Below, piece after piece: positions 39,607-50,859 of a stretch of 64,000 bases of DNA. Both the position numbers and the translations under genes were made by a program. Origin of the DNA: Enterobacterales bacterium CwR94 (GTDB taxonomy: Bacteria > Pseudomonadota > Gammaproteobacteria > Enterobacterales > Enterobacteriaceae); NCBI GenBank assembly GCA_002837195.1, contig KZ478059.1, positions 806,001 through 870,000 of the forward strand, given 5' to 3'. The notes below the pieces were generated by a model. It saw only the letters and a program-made list of their open reading frames with translations. It was not told where the DNA came from and did no database searches. The stretch's first letter is position 1. Every line of letters starts with the position of its first letter.

Positions 39607-40581
39607 TTATTTGCGCGGGAATAACTCTGCGCGTTCATAAGGCTCAACCTCACCCTCTTTCCGCGTTTTCAGTAATTTCAAAATCCAGGTGTACTGTTCT
39701 GGATGCGGTCGCACAAACACTTCAACTTCTTCATTCATGCGACGAGCAAGGGTGTTATCGTCAGCGTCAAGCAGACCTTCCATTGGCGGGCGGATATACA
39801 CTTCCAGCCGATGCGTGTCGCCGTTATATACCGGAAACAGCGGTACCACTTTCGCCCGGCACACTTTCATTAAGCGACCAATCGCAGGCAGTGTGGCTTT
39901 GTAAGTCGCGAAGAAATCAACAAACTCACTGTGTTCGGCCCCGTGATCCTGATCGGGCAGATAATATCCCCAGTATCCCTGGCGCACCGAGGCGATAAAC
40001 GGCTTAATGCCATCGTTACGTGCGTGCATGCGACCACCAAAGCGACGACGCACGGCATTCCAGGCGTAATCAATCAACTGATTGCGCTGGTTATGGAACA
40101 TCGCCGCCATCTTTTGCCCTTCTGACGCCAGCAACATCGCCGGGATGTCGACGCCCCAACCGTGCGGAACCAGGAAGATGACGTTCTGCTGTTCGTCTCG
40201 CAGTTGATCAATGATTTCACGCCCGTGCCAATCCACACGCTGGCGGATCTTTTCTGCGCTGCCCATGCCTAATTCCGCCATCATCACCATGGCTTGTGGC
40301 GCAGTGGCAAACATCTGATCAATGATTTGCTCACGCTGTGATTCCGGCAGCTCAGGCAGGCAGTAAAATAAATTGATTTGCGCACGACGACGGGCGCTCT
40401 TCGCCAACTTACCTGCCAGTCGGCCTACCCGGCCAAGAAAGGGATCGCGAACACGCGCAGGCAACATGGCGATACCCGCCATCGCTCCCAGCCCCAGCCA
40501 GGCCCCCCAGTATTTTGGATGTAAAAAGGCCTTCTGAAAGATGGGAATGAACTCGACCTGACTTTTCTTGTTGTTTTCCAT
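39607..40581 (-). CDS. lpxM: Lipid A myristoyl acyltransferase LpxM
   Basis: LpxM (MsbB) adds the last secondary acyl chain, usually myristate, to Kdo2-lipid A at the inner membrane. The H-x4-D active-site motif is visible in [13 protein letters not shown]; the N-terminus carries a membrane anchor ([17 protein letters not shown]). At 324 residues it matches E. coli (323). It converges on dfoS with a shared terminator. mepM follows upstream on the same strand. Confidence 0.95.
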   Translation of the reverse strand: MENNKKSQVEFIPIFQKAFLHPKYWGAWLGLGAMAGIAMLPARVRDPFLGRVGRLAGKLAKSARRRAQINLFYCLPELPESQREQIIDQMFATAPQAMVMMAELGMGSAEKIRQRVDWHGREIIDQLRDEQQNVIFLVPHGWGVDIPAMLLASEGQKMAAMFHNQRNQLIDYAWNAVRRRFGGRMHARNDGIKPFIASVRQGYWGYYLPDQDHGAEHSEFVDFFATYKATLPAIGRLMKVCRAKVVPLFPVYNGDTHRLEVYIRPPMEGLLDADDNTLARRMNEEVEVFVRPHPEQYTWILKLLKTRKEGEVEPYERAELFPRK

Positions 40582-40647
40582 GCACTCGCCTCAAACATTG
40601 ACGCGCTAATGATAGTGGTGAGGGCTAAATTTGCAATGGCTTAAAAG

Positions 40648-40680
40648 ACAAAACCGGCGTCAAAGGACACCGGTTTGCGT
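40648..40680 (-). terminator. Terminator of mepM
   Basis: On the minus strand ACCGGTG-tcctttga-CGCCGGT forms an imperfect stem followed by TTTTGTCTTTT, just after the mepM stop. Confidence 0.65.
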
Positions 40681-40693
40681 TAAAAGCCGTCAA

Positions 40694-42013
40694 TCAGAAC
40701 GTTAACTGCGGTTGGATCTCGCGCACCTGAGCCAGATAATCGCGGCGATCTTTACCGGTCAACCCTTCGCTACGCGGCAACTTGGCGGTCAGCGGGTTCA
40801 CGGCCTGATTATTGACCCAAATTTCATAATGCAGATGCGGGCCGGTTGAACGTCCGGTATTACCGGATAAGGCGATACGATCGCCGCGTTTCACTTTTTG
40901 ACCCGGCGTGACGAGCAGTTTCTTTAAATGCATGTAGCGGGTGGTGTACTGACGCCCATGACGAATCGCCACATAGTTGCCCGCCGCACCACTGCGTTTA
41001 GCAATCACCACTTCACCGTCACCGACGGCTAATACGGGGGTGCCTAGTGGCATCGCAAAGTCGACGCCTTTATGCGGCGCGATACGCCCGGTCACCGGAT
41101 TGACGCGGCGCGGATTGTAATTAGAAGAGACGCGGAACTGTTTCACGGTAGGAAAACGCATAAAGCCGCGCGCGAGTCCGGAAGCATTGCGATCGTAGAA
41201 TTTGCCATCCTCAGAACGGAAAGCGTAATAATCTTTACCGCTGCTGCGTACACGCACACCCAGTAACTGACTTTGCTCGCGCTTGCCATCGAGCATTTCG
41301 CGTGACATCAAGACGGCAAACTTATCGCCTTTGCGCAGCTTACGGAAATCCATCTGCCACTGCATGGCTTTGATCACCGCACTGGTTTCGCCACTGGTCA
41401 GGCCGGCACTTTGTGCGCTGGCAGCAAAACTGCCGCTCACTGTACCGCTCATGGCTTTATTCACCCACTCGCCTTTTTGCATCTCGCTGGACATTTTAAA
41501 TCCATTGCCAGTGCGGTCGTAGGTGCGGGTCTCGCGGCGGTTGATTTCCCACGTCAGGCGATTCAGTTGCCCATCGTCCGTTAATGTCCAGGAGAGTTGC
41601 TGACCAATCGCCAGATTACGCAGCTCTTTATCCGCTTTCACCAACTGGGCAATTTCGCCCATATCGATACCATACTGATTCAGCACACTGCTGAGGGTAT
41701 CGCCACTGGAAACGACATAGTCGTGTGTCCCGGTTTCATCCGGCACATCCTTATCTATCTCGTCTTGCGGGATATCGTCATCGGGGGTTGCCTGATCCAG
41801 CGGTTCACTGGCTTCAGGAATCAAGGTACGCAGTTCGTTTTTTTCCAGCTCGACGTGTTTAACAATCGGCGTGGGATCATCGGAGGGATGATAAACGTAT
41901 GGCCGCCAGACAGCGACGGCCAAGGTTGCTACGGTTAATGACCCCAGCATTACGCGGTGGGGTCGGGGTAACTGGTTAAACGCCAGGGCGACAGCGCGGG
42001 CTAACTGTTGCAC
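40694..42013 (-). CDS. mepM: Murein DD-endopeptidase MepM
   Basis: MepM (YebA) cleaves D-Ala–mDAP crosslinks so that new peptidoglycan strands can be inserted. It has an N-terminal membrane anchor, a LysM domain (YVVSSGDTLSSVLNQYGI), an OapA-like region, and a C-terminal M23 metallopeptidase with zinc ligands in HKGVDFAMP and GPHLHYEIW. The length of 439 matches E. coli (440). It lies 12 bp downstream of znuA on the same strand. Confidence 0.95.
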   Translation of the reverse strand: MQQLARAVALAFNQLPRPHRVMLGSLTVATLAVAVWRPYVYHPSDDPTPIVKHVELEKNELRTLIPEASEPLDQATPDDDIPQDEIDKDVPDETGTHDYVVSSGDTLSSVLNQYGIDMGEIAQLVKADKELRNLAIGQQLSWTLTDDGQLNRLTWEINRRETRTYDRTGNGFKMSSEMQKGEWVNKAMSGTVSGSFAASAQSAGLTSGETSAVIKAMQWQMDFRKLRKGDKFAVLMSREMLDGKREQSQLLGVRVRSSGKDYYAFRSEDGKFYDRNASGLARGFMRFPTVKQFRVSSNYNPRRVNPVTGRIAPHKGVDFAMPLGTPVLAVGDGEVVIAKRSGAAGNYVAIRHGRQYTTRYMHLKKLLVTPGQKVKRGDRIALSGNTGRSTGPHLHYEIWVNNQAVNPLTAKLPRSEGLTGKDRRDYLAQVREIQPQLTF

Positions 42014-42025
42014 TCAGTATTTCCT

Positions 42026-42985
42026 CTAGGCTCCTTTCAGACAGCTCGCATATTGGCCGGATAATTGCTGCAGGAATTGAACATAGCTGTCGCGTGCGAC
42101 GCTAATGTTTGTGCCAAGTGGATCTAATGTCCCCTGGCGTACCTGTGTACCGCGTGCCACTGCTTCGATAACGGCTGGTCTGAATTGTGGCTCAGCAAAG
42201 ACGCATTCCGCCTTTTGCTCAACCAACTCTGTTCGTATTTGATGTAACCGCTGTGCACCGGGCTGGATTTCAGGATTGACGGTAAAATGCCCACGTGGGG
42301 AAAGACCGTAGTGTTTTTCAAAGTAGCTATAAGCATCGTGAAAAACGAAATATCCCTTATCCTTGACGGGTGCCAGCTGAGCGCCGATTGACTTATCTGC
42401 CGAGGCCAGGCTGGCCTCAAAATGTTGCAGGTTAGCGTCTAATTTGTCTCTGCTTTGCGGCATAAGTTCCAATAATTTTGCATGGATTGCAACTGCCGAT
42501 TGCCGTGCAATCTCAGGTGACATCCACAGGTGCATATTATATTCACCATGATGGTGATGGTCATGCGCTTCATCATGGTTATCTGAACCCGCGTGATGGG
42601 CATGTTCATGATGCTCTTCTTCCTCTTCACTCCCTTTCACTAATAGCGGCTTAATAGTGTTAAGATCGGCAAGTTCGAGGTTTTTATTCGCGGGAATTTG
42701 CGCAGCGGCTTTGGGCAGAAAGGCTTCCATTTCGGGCCCAACCCAGACCAGTAAGTCTGCGGATTTAATACGTTTTATATCTGATGGACGCAGCGCATAA
42801 TCATGTTCTGATGCGCCATCGGGTAGCAGGATTTCAACCGGTGTCACGCCATCCGCAATGGCTGCTGCGATAAAGCCTACGGGCTTCACAGAAGCCACCA
42901 CGGCCGCCTGGGTTGCCGTACTCAGAAAACCACCAAAAACAAGGGCGCTAAGTGCGCAGAAGCGAGCGTGTTTTTTATGTAACAT
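42026..42985 (-). CDS. znuA: Periplasmic zinc-binding protein ZnuA
   Basis: ZnuA captures zinc for the ZnuBC importer. A signal peptide ends at TQA; metal-binding histidines occur in [21 protein letters not shown] and [11 protein letters not shown] long His/Asp/Glu-rich loop (about residues 119-148) may collect zinc or act as a sensor. The gene is divergent from znuCB across a Zur box and precedes mepM. Confidence 0.95.
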   Translation of the reverse strand: MLHKKHARFCALSALVFGGFLSTATQAAVVASVKPVGFIAAAIADGVTPVEILLPDGASEHDYALRPSDIKRIKSADLLVWVGPEMEAFLPKAAAQIPANKNLELADLNTIKPLLVKGSEEEEEHHEHAHHAGSDNHDEAHDHHHHGEYNMHLWMSPEIARQSAVAIHAKLLELMPQSRDKLDANLQHFEASLASADKSIGAQLAPVKDKGYFVFHDAYSYFEKHYGLSPRGHFTVNPEIQPGAQRLHQIRTELVEQKAECVFAEPQFRPAVIEAVARGTQVRQGTLDPLGTNISVARDSYVQFLQQLSGQYASCLKGA

Positions 42986-43015
42986 AATGCGTCTAGTCCA
43001 TCGTCTGTTTTGCAG

Positions 43016-43038
43016 AAAACGTGATATTATAACATTCT
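43016..43038. promoter_or_regulatory. Zur box between znuA and znuC
   Basis: Read on the minus strand the core is AGAATGTTATAATATCAC, which resembles the enterobacterial Zur consensus GAAATGTTATAATATAACA. It lies between the divergent znuA and znuC starts, so zinc-loaded Zur would repress both. Confidence 0.82.
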
Positions 43039-43063
43039 AATTGTTTGGCAACCTAAAATCACA

Positions 43064-43819
43064 ATGTCGTCTCTTATTCGTTTGGAAAACGTGGCCGTCA
43101 GCTTTGGTACCCGCCGGGTACTCTCTGATGTGTCATTACAGATACAGCCTGGCCGTATTCTTACGTTGCTGGGGCCGAATGGCGCAGGTAAATCCACGCT
43201 GGTGCGTGTCGTGCTCGGGCTGATTAAGCCGGACAGCGGGATACTCACCCAACTGCCGAAACTGCGCATTGGTTATGTGCCCCAAAAATTGCACCTTGAC
43301 CCAACACTGCCGCTAACGGTAGAGCGTTTTATGCGCTTGCGCCCGCAGGTCAACAAGGCGGATATCCTGCCGGCGCTGATGCGTGTGCAAGCCGGTCACC
43401 TTATTCATTATCCACTGCAAAAACTGTCTGGCGGCGAAATGCAGCGCGTGCTGCTGGCGCGTGCGCTGATCAATCAACCGCAGTTATTGGTGCTGGATGA
43501 GCCTACGCAGGGCGTCGATGTGAATGGGCAAGTGGCGTTGTATGACCTGATCAACCAACTGCGCAATGAGCTGAATTGCGGGGTGTTGATGGTGTCACAC
43601 GACTTGCATCTGGTGATGGCCAAAACCGATGAGGTGCTGTGCCTTAATCATCATATTTGCTGCTCTGGCACACCTGAAGCCGTATCCAGCCACCCGGAAT
43701 TCATTTCGATGTTTGGTCCACGTGGCGCAGAGCAACTGGCTATCTATCGGCATCACCATAATCACCGTCACGATTTAAAGGGACGTATTATTTTGCGCAG
43801 AGGACAAGGCCCGTCATGA
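43064..43819 (+). CDS. znuC: Zinc import ATP-binding protein ZnuC
   Basis: The ATPase of the high-affinity zinc importer. Walker A is GPNGAGKST, the signature [15 protein letters not shown] and Walker [13 protein letters not shown]; the switch histidine is in [11 protein letters not shown] His-rich C-terminal tail ([10 protein letters not shown]) is typical of ZnuC. Length 251 as in E. coli. It overlaps znuB by 4 bp. Confidence 0.96.
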   Translation: MSSLIRLENVAVSFGTRRVLSDVSLQIQPGRILTLLGPNGAGKSTLVRVVLGLIKPDSGILTQLPKLRIGYVPQKLHLDPTLPLTVERFMRLRPQVNKADILPALMRVQAGHLIHYPLQKLSGGEMQRVLLARALINQPQLLVLDEPTQGVDVNGQVALYDLINQLRNELNCGVLMVSHDLHLVMAKTDEVLCLNHHICCSGTPEAVSSHPEFISMFGPRGAEQLAIYRHHHNHRHDLKGRIILRRGQGPS

Positions 43820-44598
43820 TTGAATTGTTACTGCCCGGCTGGCTGGCGGGTGTGATGTTGGCTGTGGCTGCCGGCCCGCTGGGATCGTTTGTGGTGTGGC
43901 GTCGAATGTCCTATTTTGGCGATACGCTGGCGCATGCCTCTTTATTGGGCGTAGCCTTTGGCCTGCTCCTCAATGTTAATCCCTTTTATGCGGTGATTGC
44001 CGTCACGCTGTTGCTTTCGTTGGGATTGGTGTGGCTGGAACGTCGCCCTCACCTCGCGATTGACACTCTACTGGGGATCATGGCGCACAGTGCGCTTTCG
44101 CTCGGTATGGTTGTCGTGAGTTTAATGTCCAACGTGCGCGTTGATTTGATGTCATATCTGTTTGGTGATCTGTTGGCTGTCACGCCACAGGATCTGCTGA
44201 CCATCGCCCTTGGCGTGGTGTTAGTGGTTGCCATTCTGGCCTGGCAATGGCGCGCGCTATTGTCAGTCACCATCAGTCCTGAGCTGGCGCAGGTCGACGG
44301 CGTTAATCTCCAACGCGTTAAACTGATGTTGATGCTGGTAACCGCTTTGACCATCGGCGTGGCCATGAAGTTTGTTGGCGCACTGATCATCACCTCGCTG
44401 CTCATTATCCCGGCCGCAACGGCACGACGCTTTAGCCGCTCTCCAGAGCAGATGGCCGGTTTGGCCGTGGTTGTCGGTGTGATTGCGGTGACGGGTGGAT
44501 TAACGTTTTCTGCGATTTACGATACGCCCGCCGGTCCATCTGTGGTGTTGGCGGCGGCCGCGTTGTTTGTTCTGAGCATGGTAAAAAAGACGGTCTAA
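43816..44598 (+). CDS. znuB: Zinc import permease ZnuB
   Basis: The inner-membrane channel of the zinc importer (ABC-3 family) with about eight membrane segments. Family regions include [19 protein letters not shown] near the start and [19 protein letters not shown] later. It begins inside the last codons of znuC (ATGA overlap). Length is 260 residues (E. coli 261). Confidence 0.96.
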   Translation: MIELLLPGWLAGVMLAVAAGPLGSFVVWRRMSYFGDTLAHASLLGVAFGLLLNVNPFYAVIAVTLLLSLGLVWLERRPHLAIDTLLGIMAHSALSLGMVVVSLMSNVRVDLMSYLFGDLLAVTPQDLLTIALGVVLVVAILAWQWRALLSVTISPELAQVDGVNLQRVKLMLMLVTALTIGVAMKFVGALIITSLLIIPAATARRFSRSPEQMAGLAVVVGVIAVTGGLTFSAIYDTPAGPSVVLAAAALFVLSMVKKTV

Positions 44599-44607
44599 TC
44601 CCATGGA

Positions 44608-44631
44608 TTCAGGGATCATGCGATCCCTGAA
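44608..44631. terminator. Hairpin between znuB and ruvB
   Basis: TTCAGGGATC-atgc-GATCCCTGAA is a perfect 10-bp stem between the convergent genes. There is no clear T tract on either side, so its role as terminator is uncertain. Confidence 0.45.
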
Positions 44632-44637
44632 CGCGCA

Positions 44638-45642
44638 TTATTCATCGCGCGTTAAACCGAAATGTTTGTACGCATGTGGGGTTGCCAGTCGACCCCGTGG
44701 CGTGCGCTGAATAAAGCCCTGTTGAATTAAATAGGGTTCCAGCACATCTTCGATGGTTTCCCGCTCTTCACCGATGGCTGCCGCCAGGTTATCTAAACCC
44801 ACGGGCCCACCGGAAAACTTATCAATGATGGCCAGCAGCAGCTTTCTGTCCATGTAGTCAAAGCCCTGTTCATCCACGTTGAGCATATCCAGAGCCTGAG
44901 CGGAAACCGGGCCGGTCATCACGCCATCGGCGCGCACCTCCGCAAAGTCACGCACGCGACGCAGCAAACGATTCGCGATACGCGGCGTACCGCGCGCACG
45001 ACGTGCCACTTCCAGCGCGCCCTCTTCACTCAGATCCAATCCCAGACAACGGGCGCTGCGTCCAACAATGTGCTGTAAGTCCGGTACTTGATAAAACTCC
45101 AGCCGCTGCACAATGCCGAAACGATCGCGCAGTGGCGAGGTTAAAGACCCCGCGCGCGTGGTTGCGCCAATAAGCGTAAACGGCGGTAAATCGAGTTTAA
45201 TCGAGCGCGCCGCCGGGCCTTCGCCGATCATAATATCCAACTGATAATCTTCCATCGCCGGGTACAGCACTTCTTCAACCACGGGTGACAGGCGATGGAT
45301 TTCGTCAATGAATAATACGTCGTGCGGCTCCAGATTGGTCAGCATGGCAGCCAAATCACCGGCTTTCTCTAATACCGGGCCTGAGGTAGTGCGCAGATTC
45401 ACGCCCATCTCATTGGCCACGATATTCGCCAGCGTGGTTTTCCCCAGGCCTGGCGGACCAAAAATCAGCAGATGATCGAGGGCATCGCCACGCATTTTCG
45501 CCGCTTTAATAAAGATTTCCATTTGCTCGCGCACTTGCGGTTGCCCAACATATTCATCAAGCAAACGCGGACGGATGGCACGATCAATAATGTCTTCTTC
45601 ATTGCCCGTGCTGGCAGAGACCAGGCGATCGGCTTCAATCAT
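44638..45642 (-). CDS. ruvB: Holliday junction branch-migration ATPase RuvB
   Basis: RuvB is the AAA+ motor that, with RuvA, drives branch migration in recombinational repair. Walker A is [11 protein letters not shown], Walker [11 protein letters not shown], and sensor/arginine-finger regions [18 protein letters not shown] are intact; a C-terminal winged helix follows. Length 334 as usual (E. coli 336). It begins 8 bp after ruvA in the SOS-controlled ruvAB operon. Confidence 0.97.
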   Translation of the reverse strand: MIEADRLVSASTGNEEDIIDRAIRPRLLDEYVGQPQVREQMEIFIKAAKMRGDALDHLLIFGPPGLGKTTLANIVANEMGVNLRTTSGPVLEKAGDLAAMLTNLEPHDVLFIDEIHRLSPVVEEVLYPAMEDYQLDIMIGEGPAARSIKLDLPPFTLIGATTRAGSLTSPLRDRFGIVQRLEFYQVPDLQHIVGRSARCLGLDLSEEGALEVARRARGTPRIANRLLRRVRDFAEVRADGVMTGPVSAQALDMLNVDEQGFDYMDRKLLLAIIDKFSGGPVGLDNLAAAIGEERETIEDVLEPYLIQQGFIQRTPRGRLATPHAYKHFGLTRDE

Positions 45643-45650
45643 CTTTCACC

Positions 45651-46268
45651 TCAGAGAGCAGCGCGCAGCGCTTCACGAATCAGGGTTTCGCTATCCGCAT
45701 CCGGTTTATTCAGTTTACTCACCATACGGCTGGCTTCCTGCGGTTTATAACCCAGTGCCACCAATGCCGCGACGGCTTCACCTTCCGCGTCGTTGTTGTC
45801 GCTGTCTGGCGCTTGCGAACTGGTGAGCGTGAATTCGGCTTCGGTGGCAAACAGATCACCGTGCATGCCTTTAAAGCGATCTTTCATTTCTACCACTAAG
45901 CGCTCGGCAGTTTTCTTGCCCACGCCCGGCAGTTTCACCAGTGAAGCGATCTCTTCTTTCTCAACGGCAGTCACAAACTGTTGCGCAGACATGCCCGATA
46001 AAATCGCCAGGGCCAGTTTTGGACCAACGCCATTCACTTTGATCAATTCGCGAAACAGCGTGCGTTCTTGCTTGTGATTAAAACCAAACAGCAATTGCGC
46101 ATCTTCACGCACCACAAACTGGGTAAAGATGATGGCTTCCTGATGCTGTTCAGGCAGTTCGTAAAAACAGGTCATTGGCATATGGACTTCATAACCCACT
46201 CCGCCGACTTCCAATACCACCAGCGGCGGTTGTTTTTCTACAATAATGCCTCGCAGTCGACCAATCAC
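45651..46268 (-). CDS. ruvA: Holliday junction-binding protein RuvA
   Basis: RuvA binds the four-way junction as a tetramer and loads RuvB. The N-terminal OB fold ([20 protein letters not shown]), the helix-hairpin-helix repeats ([32 protein letters not shown]) and the RuvB-binding C-terminal domain are present; 205 residues. A LexA box lies 49 bp upstream, merged with the ruvC terminator. Confidence 0.97.
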   Translation of the reverse strand: MIGRLRGIIVEKQPPLVVLEVGGVGYEVHMPMTCFYELPEQHQEAIIFTQFVVREDAQLLFGFNHKQERTLFRELIKVNGVGPKLALAILSGMSAQQFVTAVEKEEIASLVKLPGVGKKTAERLVVEMKDRFKGMHGDLFATEAEFTLTSSQAPDSDNNDAEGEAVAALVALGYKPQEASRMVSKLNKPDADSETLIREALRAAL

Positions 46269-46307
46269 ATTCTGTTCCTTTCGTTGAGCTATCGGGAGGT
46301 TATAACA

Positions 46308-46334
46308 TAAAAAAGGCTGGATGAATATCCAGCC
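46308..46334 (-). terminator. ruvC terminator containing the ruvAB LexA box
   Basis: GGCTGGAT-gaat/attc-ATCCAGCC forms a perfect 8-bp stem followed on the minus strand by TTTTTT, 2 bp after the ruvC stop. The same bases, CTGGATGAATATCCAG (46317-46332), fit the LexA consensus CTG-N10-CAG. The element therefore ends ruvC transcription and should also bind LexA to control ruvAB. Confidence 0.85.
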
Positions 46335-46336
46335 TG

Positions 46337-46858
46337 TTAGCGCAAACGCCCACGTACCAGGTTAAGCGGCGAGGCGCTGACGCGGGCCGCATTTTGACTG
46401 ACGTGGCAATGGGTAATGGCAATCGCCAGGGCGTCGGCAGCATCGGCCTGCGGATTAGCGGCCAGCTTTAGCAAGGTACGTACCATATGTTGCACCTGAC
46501 TCTTTTCCGCGCCACCGGTACCGGTGACCGTTTGCTTTACCTGACGGGCCGCATACTCAAAGACCGGAAGGTCATGATTCACGGCCGCCACAATGGCCGC
46601 CCCTCTCGCCTGTCCCAGCTTCAACGCCGAATCCGCATTCTTCGCCATAAACACCTGTTCGATAGCAAAAAAATCGGGACTGAACTGCGTAATGATTTCG
46701 CTGACACCGGCGTAGATCAGTTTCAGACGCGCGGGCAAATCGGTGCTGTTGGTACGAATACAGCCGCTGCCCAAATAGCTCAACTGCCGACCGACCTGGC
46801 GTATCACGCCATAACCGGTCACACGGGAACCAGGATCGATGCCCAGAATTATCGCCAT
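46337..46858 (-). CDS. ruvC: Holliday junction resolvase RuvC
   Basis: RuvC cuts Holliday junctions symmetrically. The RNase H-like fold shows the catalytic acids in [27 protein letters not shown] and [13 protein letters not shown]. Length 173 as in E. coli. It lies 40 bp downstream of yebC on the same strand and has its own terminator before ruvAB. Confidence 0.97.
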   Translation of the reverse strand: MAIILGIDPGSRVTGYGVIRQVGRQLSYLGSGCIRTNSTDLPARLKLIYAGVSEIITQFSPDFFAIEQVFMAKNADSALKLGQARGAAIVAAVNHDLPVFEYAARQVKQTVTGTGGAEKSQVQHMVRTLLKLAANPQADAADALAIAITHCHVSQNAARVSASPLNLVRGRLR

Positions 46859-46898
46859 ATCAAACTCCGGACATCGGGTTCAGGGTGCAGGCCAGCCA

Positions 46899-47642
46899 TT
46901 ACAGCGTTGCCGCTACCTCATCAGAAATTTCACCGTTATGGTAAACTTCCTGCACATCGTCGCAATCTTCAAGCATATCGATCAGACGCAGCAGTTTAGG
47001 TGCCGTCTCCGCATCCATATCGGCTTTGGTCGAAGGGATCATCGCCACTTCAGCGCTGTCTGCTTTCAAGCCTGCCGCTTCTAACGCATCGCGCACCTTG
47101 CCCAACTCTTCCCACGCGGTGAACACATCGATAGCGCCGTCGTCATACGCCACCACATCTTCTGCGCCCACTTCCAGTGCGGCATCCATCACGGTGTCTT
47201 CATCCAGACCCGGGGCAAATGAAATCACACCTTTCTTACTGAATAAATAGGCCACAGAGCCATCGGTGCCGAGGTTACCACCGGTTTTGGTAAAGGCGTG
47301 ACGCACTTCACCCACGGTACGGTTACGGTTATCACTCAGGCATTCAATCATGATGGCGCTGCCGCCTGGACCGTAACCTTCATAGATGATGGTTTCCATA
47401 TTGGAATCATCTTCACCGCCCACACCACGTGCAATGGCCCGGTTCATGGTGTCGCGCGTCATGTTATTGGACAACGCCTTATCCATCGCTGCGCGCAGAC
47501 GAGGGTTAGAACCCGCATCGCCACCGCCCAGTTTCGCCGCCGTCACCAGCTCACGAATGATTTTGGTGAAAATCTTACCGCGCTTGGCATCCTGCGCCGC
47601 TTTACGGTGTTTGGTGTTTGCCCATTTACTGTGTCCAGCCAT
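46899..47642 (-). CDS. yebC: YebC/PmpR family protein
   Basis: A 247-residue cytosolic protein of the TACO1/YebC family. It begins [20 protein letters not shown] and contains the family block [20 protein letters not shown]. Members were described as DNA-binding regulators, and more recent work links relatives to translation of difficult peptide motifs. The start ATG 47642 is chosen by alignment. It is followed by ruvC, as in E. coli. Confidence 0.95.
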   Translation of the reverse strand: MAGHSKWANTKHRKAAQDAKRGKIFTKIIRELVTAAKLGGGDAGSNPRLRAAMDKALSNNMTRDTMNRAIARGVGGEDDSNMETIIYEGYGPGGSAIMIECLSDNRNRTVGEVRHAFTKTGGNLGTDGSVAYLFSKKGVISFAPGLDEDTVMDAALEVGAEDVVAYDDGAIDVFTAWEELGKVRDALEAAGLKADSAEVAMIPSTKADMDAETAPKLLRLIDMLEDCDDVQEVYHNGEISDEVAATL

Positions 47643-47715
47643 GATCACTCTCTCTCTTGTTACTTCGCGCGGGCTCGCGGTACCGACTTCGTTCTCCGCC
47701 AGACCACTGCGCGAC

Positions 47716-48153
47716 TTAGATTAATACGAATTCTTCAATTGCCTGACGATTAGACCAGGACTTGGTTAATGCCGCAGCCTGCGCGGGCAGTAACCATTGA
47801 AAAGCCAGATGCTCGGTCAGCGTGACGTCCTGCTCATGAGGCAACGCCAAGGTAAACCAATGTTCACGGTTATGTGTGGTGCCCGGTGCATAGCGATGGC
47901 GATAATGCGCAAAGATTTCAAAATCAATGGCTTTACCTGTCTCAATCACCACGGCGTTGGCCTGCACGATATCAATCGCGGTTTCTTCCCACACTTCACG
48001 TACCACGGTCTGCGCCGGTGTCTCACCCGGTTCAAGGCTGCCGGTGACCGACTGCCAGAACCCAGGATCGTCGCGCCGCTGTAGCATCAGCACCCGTCCG
48101 GTATCCTGTGCAAAAATCACCACCAATACCGACACGGGATGCTTAAAGGCCAT
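47716..48153 (-). CDS. nudB: Dihydroneopterin triphosphate pyrophosphatase
   Basis: NudB is a Nudix hydrolase that removes pyrophosphate from dihydroneopterin triphosphate in folate synthesis. The Nudix box reads [20 protein letters not shown], matching GX5EX7REUXEEXGU except for one position (TAI). Length 145 residues. It follows aspS by one base and precedes yebC. Confidence 0.94.
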   Translation of the reverse strand: MAFKHPVSVLVVIFAQDTGRVLMLQRRDDPGFWQSVTGSLEPGETPAQTVVREVWEETAIDIVQANAVVIETGKAIDFEIFAHYRHRYAPGTTHNREHWFTLALPHEQDVTLTEHLAFQWLLPAQAAALTKSWSNRQAIEEFVLI

Positions 48154-48154
48154 C

Positions 48155-49933
48155 TTATTTATTCTCTGCAGTGTCCTTTTTCACCACCGCAATGCCTAAA
48201 TCTGCCAACGCAGCAGGATTCGCAAAGCTCGGCGCTTCGGTCATCAGACAGGCGGCGGCGGTGGTTTTCGGGAAAGCGATAACATCACGAATATTATCGG
48301 TGCCGGTCAGCAACATCACAAGACGGTCCAGGCCAAAGGCCAGACCGGCGTGTGGCGGCGTACCGTATTTCAGTGCATCGAGCAGGAAGCCAAACTTCTC
48401 GCGCTGCTCTTCATCGGTAATGCCCAGAATGCCAAACACCGTCTGCTGCATCGCACCGTGGTGAATACGCACAGAGCCGCCGCCGACTTCATAGCCGTTA
48501 ATGACCATGTCATAGGCATTTGCGACCGCCGTTTCTGGCGCAGCGCGCAGCTCTTCAGGGCTCATCTCTTTCGGTGCGGTAAACGGATGGTGCATCGCAC
48601 TCAAGCCACCTTCGCCATTTTCTTCAAACATCGGGAAGTCGATGACCCACAATGGCTTCCAGGCGTTTTCATCAGTAATCGCCAGATCGCGTCCGAGTTT
48701 CAGGCGCAAAGCCCCTAATGCATCCGCCACCACATTGGCACGATCAGCGCCAAAGAACACCATATCGCCGTCTTGCGCGTGGGTACGCGTCAGCAGCGCA
48801 TCGACAATCTCGGCGGTCAGGAATTTAGCGACTGGGCTGGTGATCCCTTCCAGACCTTGTGCACGGTTATTGACTTTAATATAGGCCAACCCTTTCGCGC
48901 CGTAGATTTCGATAAACTTGCCGTACTCGTCAATTTGCTTGCGGCTAAGCTGCGCGCCACCGGGCACACGCAGAGCAGCAACGCGGCCTTTTGGATCGTT
49001 TGCCGGGCCTGAGAAGACTTTAAATTCGACCTCTTTCAGCAGGTCCGCCACATCCACCAGCTCCATAGGGTTACGCAGATCGGGCTTATCCGAGCCGTAA
49101 CGCTGCATGGCTTCGGCAAAGGTCATCATCGGGAACTGGCCTAAATCTACGCCCGCCACCTCTTGCCACAGATTACGCACCAGACGCTCCATCATTTCGC
49201 GCACCTGCGGCGCGGTCATAAATGAGGTTTCTACGTCGATCTGGGTAAATTCGGGTTGGCGGTCAGCACGCAGGTCTTCATCGCGGAAGCATTTAACAAT
49301 CTGATAGTAGCGATCAAAACCTGACATCATCAGCAACTGCTTGAACAGCTGTGGTGACTGCGGCAGCGCATAGAATTTGCCTTTGTGTACGCGTGAAGGC
49401 ACCAGATAATCGCGGGCGCCTTCTGGCGTCGCTTTGGTCAGCATCGGGGTTTCGATGTCCAAAAAGCCGTTGTCATCCATAAAGCGACGCACAAAGCTGC
49501 TGATTTTAGCACGGGTTTTCAGGCGGTTCGCCATCTCTGGACGACGCAAGTCCAGATAGCGGTATTTTAAACGCGCTTCTTCCGTGTTGTTATGATTGGA
49601 GTCCAACGGCAACGGTTCAGCACGGTTAATGATCGTCAGTGCAGTAGCAAACACTTCCACATCACCGGTCGCCATATCGCTGTTGCGGTTTTTTTCATCT
49701 CGCGCGCGCACATTACCGGTGATCTGGATGCAGAACTCGTTACGCAACTCGGCAGCCAGCTTGAACGCTTCATCACGATCCGGGTCGAAAAAGACCTGCA
49801 CAATCCCTTCACGGTCGCGCATATCGATGAAGATTAAGCTGCCGAGATCGCGACGGCGGTTCACCCAGCCGGAAAGAGTCACTTGCTGACCAACATGAGA
49901 CAGATTCAGTTGTCCACAATACACAGTACGCAT
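48155..49933 (-). CDS. aspS: Aspartate–tRNA ligase
   Basis: AspS charges tRNA-Asp with aspartate. It is a class IIb synthetase: an N-terminal OB-fold anticodon domain ([20 protein letters not shown]), motif 2 ([18 protein letters not shown]), a GAD insertion domain, and motif 3 ([15 protein letters not shown]). Length 592, close to E. coli (590). It heads a compact unit aspS–nudB–yebC–ruvC. Confidence 0.97.
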   Translation of the reverse strand: MRTVYCGQLNLSHVGQQVTLSGWVNRRRDLGSLIFIDMRDREGIVQVFFDPDRDEAFKLAAELRNEFCIQITGNVRARDEKNRNSDMATGDVEVFATALTIINRAEPLPLDSNHNNTEEARLKYRYLDLRRPEMANRLKTRAKISSFVRRFMDDNGFLDIETPMLTKATPEGARDYLVPSRVHKGKFYALPQSPQLFKQLLMMSGFDRYYQIVKCFRDEDLRADRQPEFTQIDVETSFMTAPQVREMMERLVRNLWQEVAGVDLGQFPMMTFAEAMQRYGSDKPDLRNPMELVDVADLLKEVEFKVFSGPANDPKGRVAALRVPGGAQLSRKQIDEYGKFIEIYGAKGLAYIKVNNRAQGLEGITSPVAKFLTAEIVDALLTRTHAQDGDMVFFGADRANVVADALGALRLKLGRDLAITDENAWKPLWVIDFPMFEENGEGGLSAMHHPFTAPKEMSPEELRAAPETAVANAYDMVINGYEVGGGSVRIHHGAMQQTVFGILGITDEEQREKFGFLLDALKYGTPPHAGLAFGLDRLVMLLTGTDNIRDVIAFPKTTAAACLMTEAPSFANPAALADLGIAVVKKDTAENK

Positions 49934-50228
49934 AACGATATCCTTTTAACTCACCACGGCTGCCTGGCAGCACTTGTTTTGCTCTCCCTGCGCAGCGCAA
50001 GGGGCATTTTAAACGGGTCAGACGCTCGCAAAAAAGGCGGCTAGTATAATAGAAAAAGCGGTGTGCGATATAGCGTATCACGACGAATGTGCGCAACAAT
50101 TCAACCACTCACCGCGCTTACTCACAAAAATTAACAAATCTGCTAATTACGCGACAGACGAATGATGGTCTGCGGCAACATAAAACCGCTAAGCTGGTTC
50201 TCTTTTTGATTTTACAGGGAAACACAAC

Positions 50229-50792
50229 ATGCAATTGAACCCCGCCACCACCGCACTGGTATTAATTGATTTGCAAGAAGGTATTCTGCCGTTTGCCGGT
50301 GGCCCGATTTCAGGTGAGGAAGTCGTGGCGCGCGCAGCAACCCTCTCCGCCGCTTTCCGCGCGCAAGGGGCCACCGTCGTGCAAGTCCGCGTTGGCTGGT
50401 CGGCAGATTTTGGCGATGCGCCAAAACAGCCGGTCGATGCTGCTGGCGGCCATGCCCTGCCGGAAAACTGGCTGACGTTCCCTGCGGCCCTTGGCGTCCA
50501 GCCATCGGATTTACAGGTTTTAAAACACCAATGGGGCGCATTTTATGGCACCGATCTTGAACTGCAACTGCGTCGCCGCGGTATCGACACCATCGTGCTG
50601 GGCGGTATTGCAACCAATATCGGCGTAGAATCCACCGCACGAGATGCCTGGGAGCGCGGTTTCAATCTGGTATTGGCCGAAGAGATTTGCGCCACCCAGA
50701 GCCGTGAAGCGCATGACAACAGCTTTAAATGGATTTTCCCGCGCATCTCCCGCGTGCGCAGCAACGCCGATATTCTTGCTGCACTGCGCTAA
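50229..50792 (+). CDS. yecD: Isochorismatase-family hydrolase YecD
   Basis: A 187-residue cysteine hydrolase. The family triad is recognisable: aspartate in [12 protein letters not shown], lysine in [13 protein letters not shown], and the position of the nucleophile in [19 protein letters not shown], where alanine–threonine replaces the usual Cys-containing GVxTxxCV motif. The nucleophile cysteine therefore seems absent, as I also recall for E. coli YecD. The natural substrate is unknown. It is divergent from aspS. Confidence 0.88.
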   Translation: MQLNPATTALVLIDLQEGILPFAGGPISGEEVVARAATLSAAFRAQGATVVQVRVGWSADFGDAPKQPVDAAGGHALPENWLTFPAALGVQPSDLQVLKHQWGAFYGTDLELQLRRRGIDTIVLGGIATNIGVESTARDAWERGFNLVLAEEICATQSREAHDNSFKWIFPRISRVRSNADILAALR

Positions 50793-50859
50793 TGGCCGCC
50801 CGGTTGCATCCGGGCATCCACAACGCTAAGGTTTGGGCTCTATGGATTTTGGAGCCCTC

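Noticed and set aside
42600..42640. His/Glu-rich repetitive stretch inside znuA as a repeat element
   Set aside because: It is the normal metal-binding loop of ZnuA, coded in frame.
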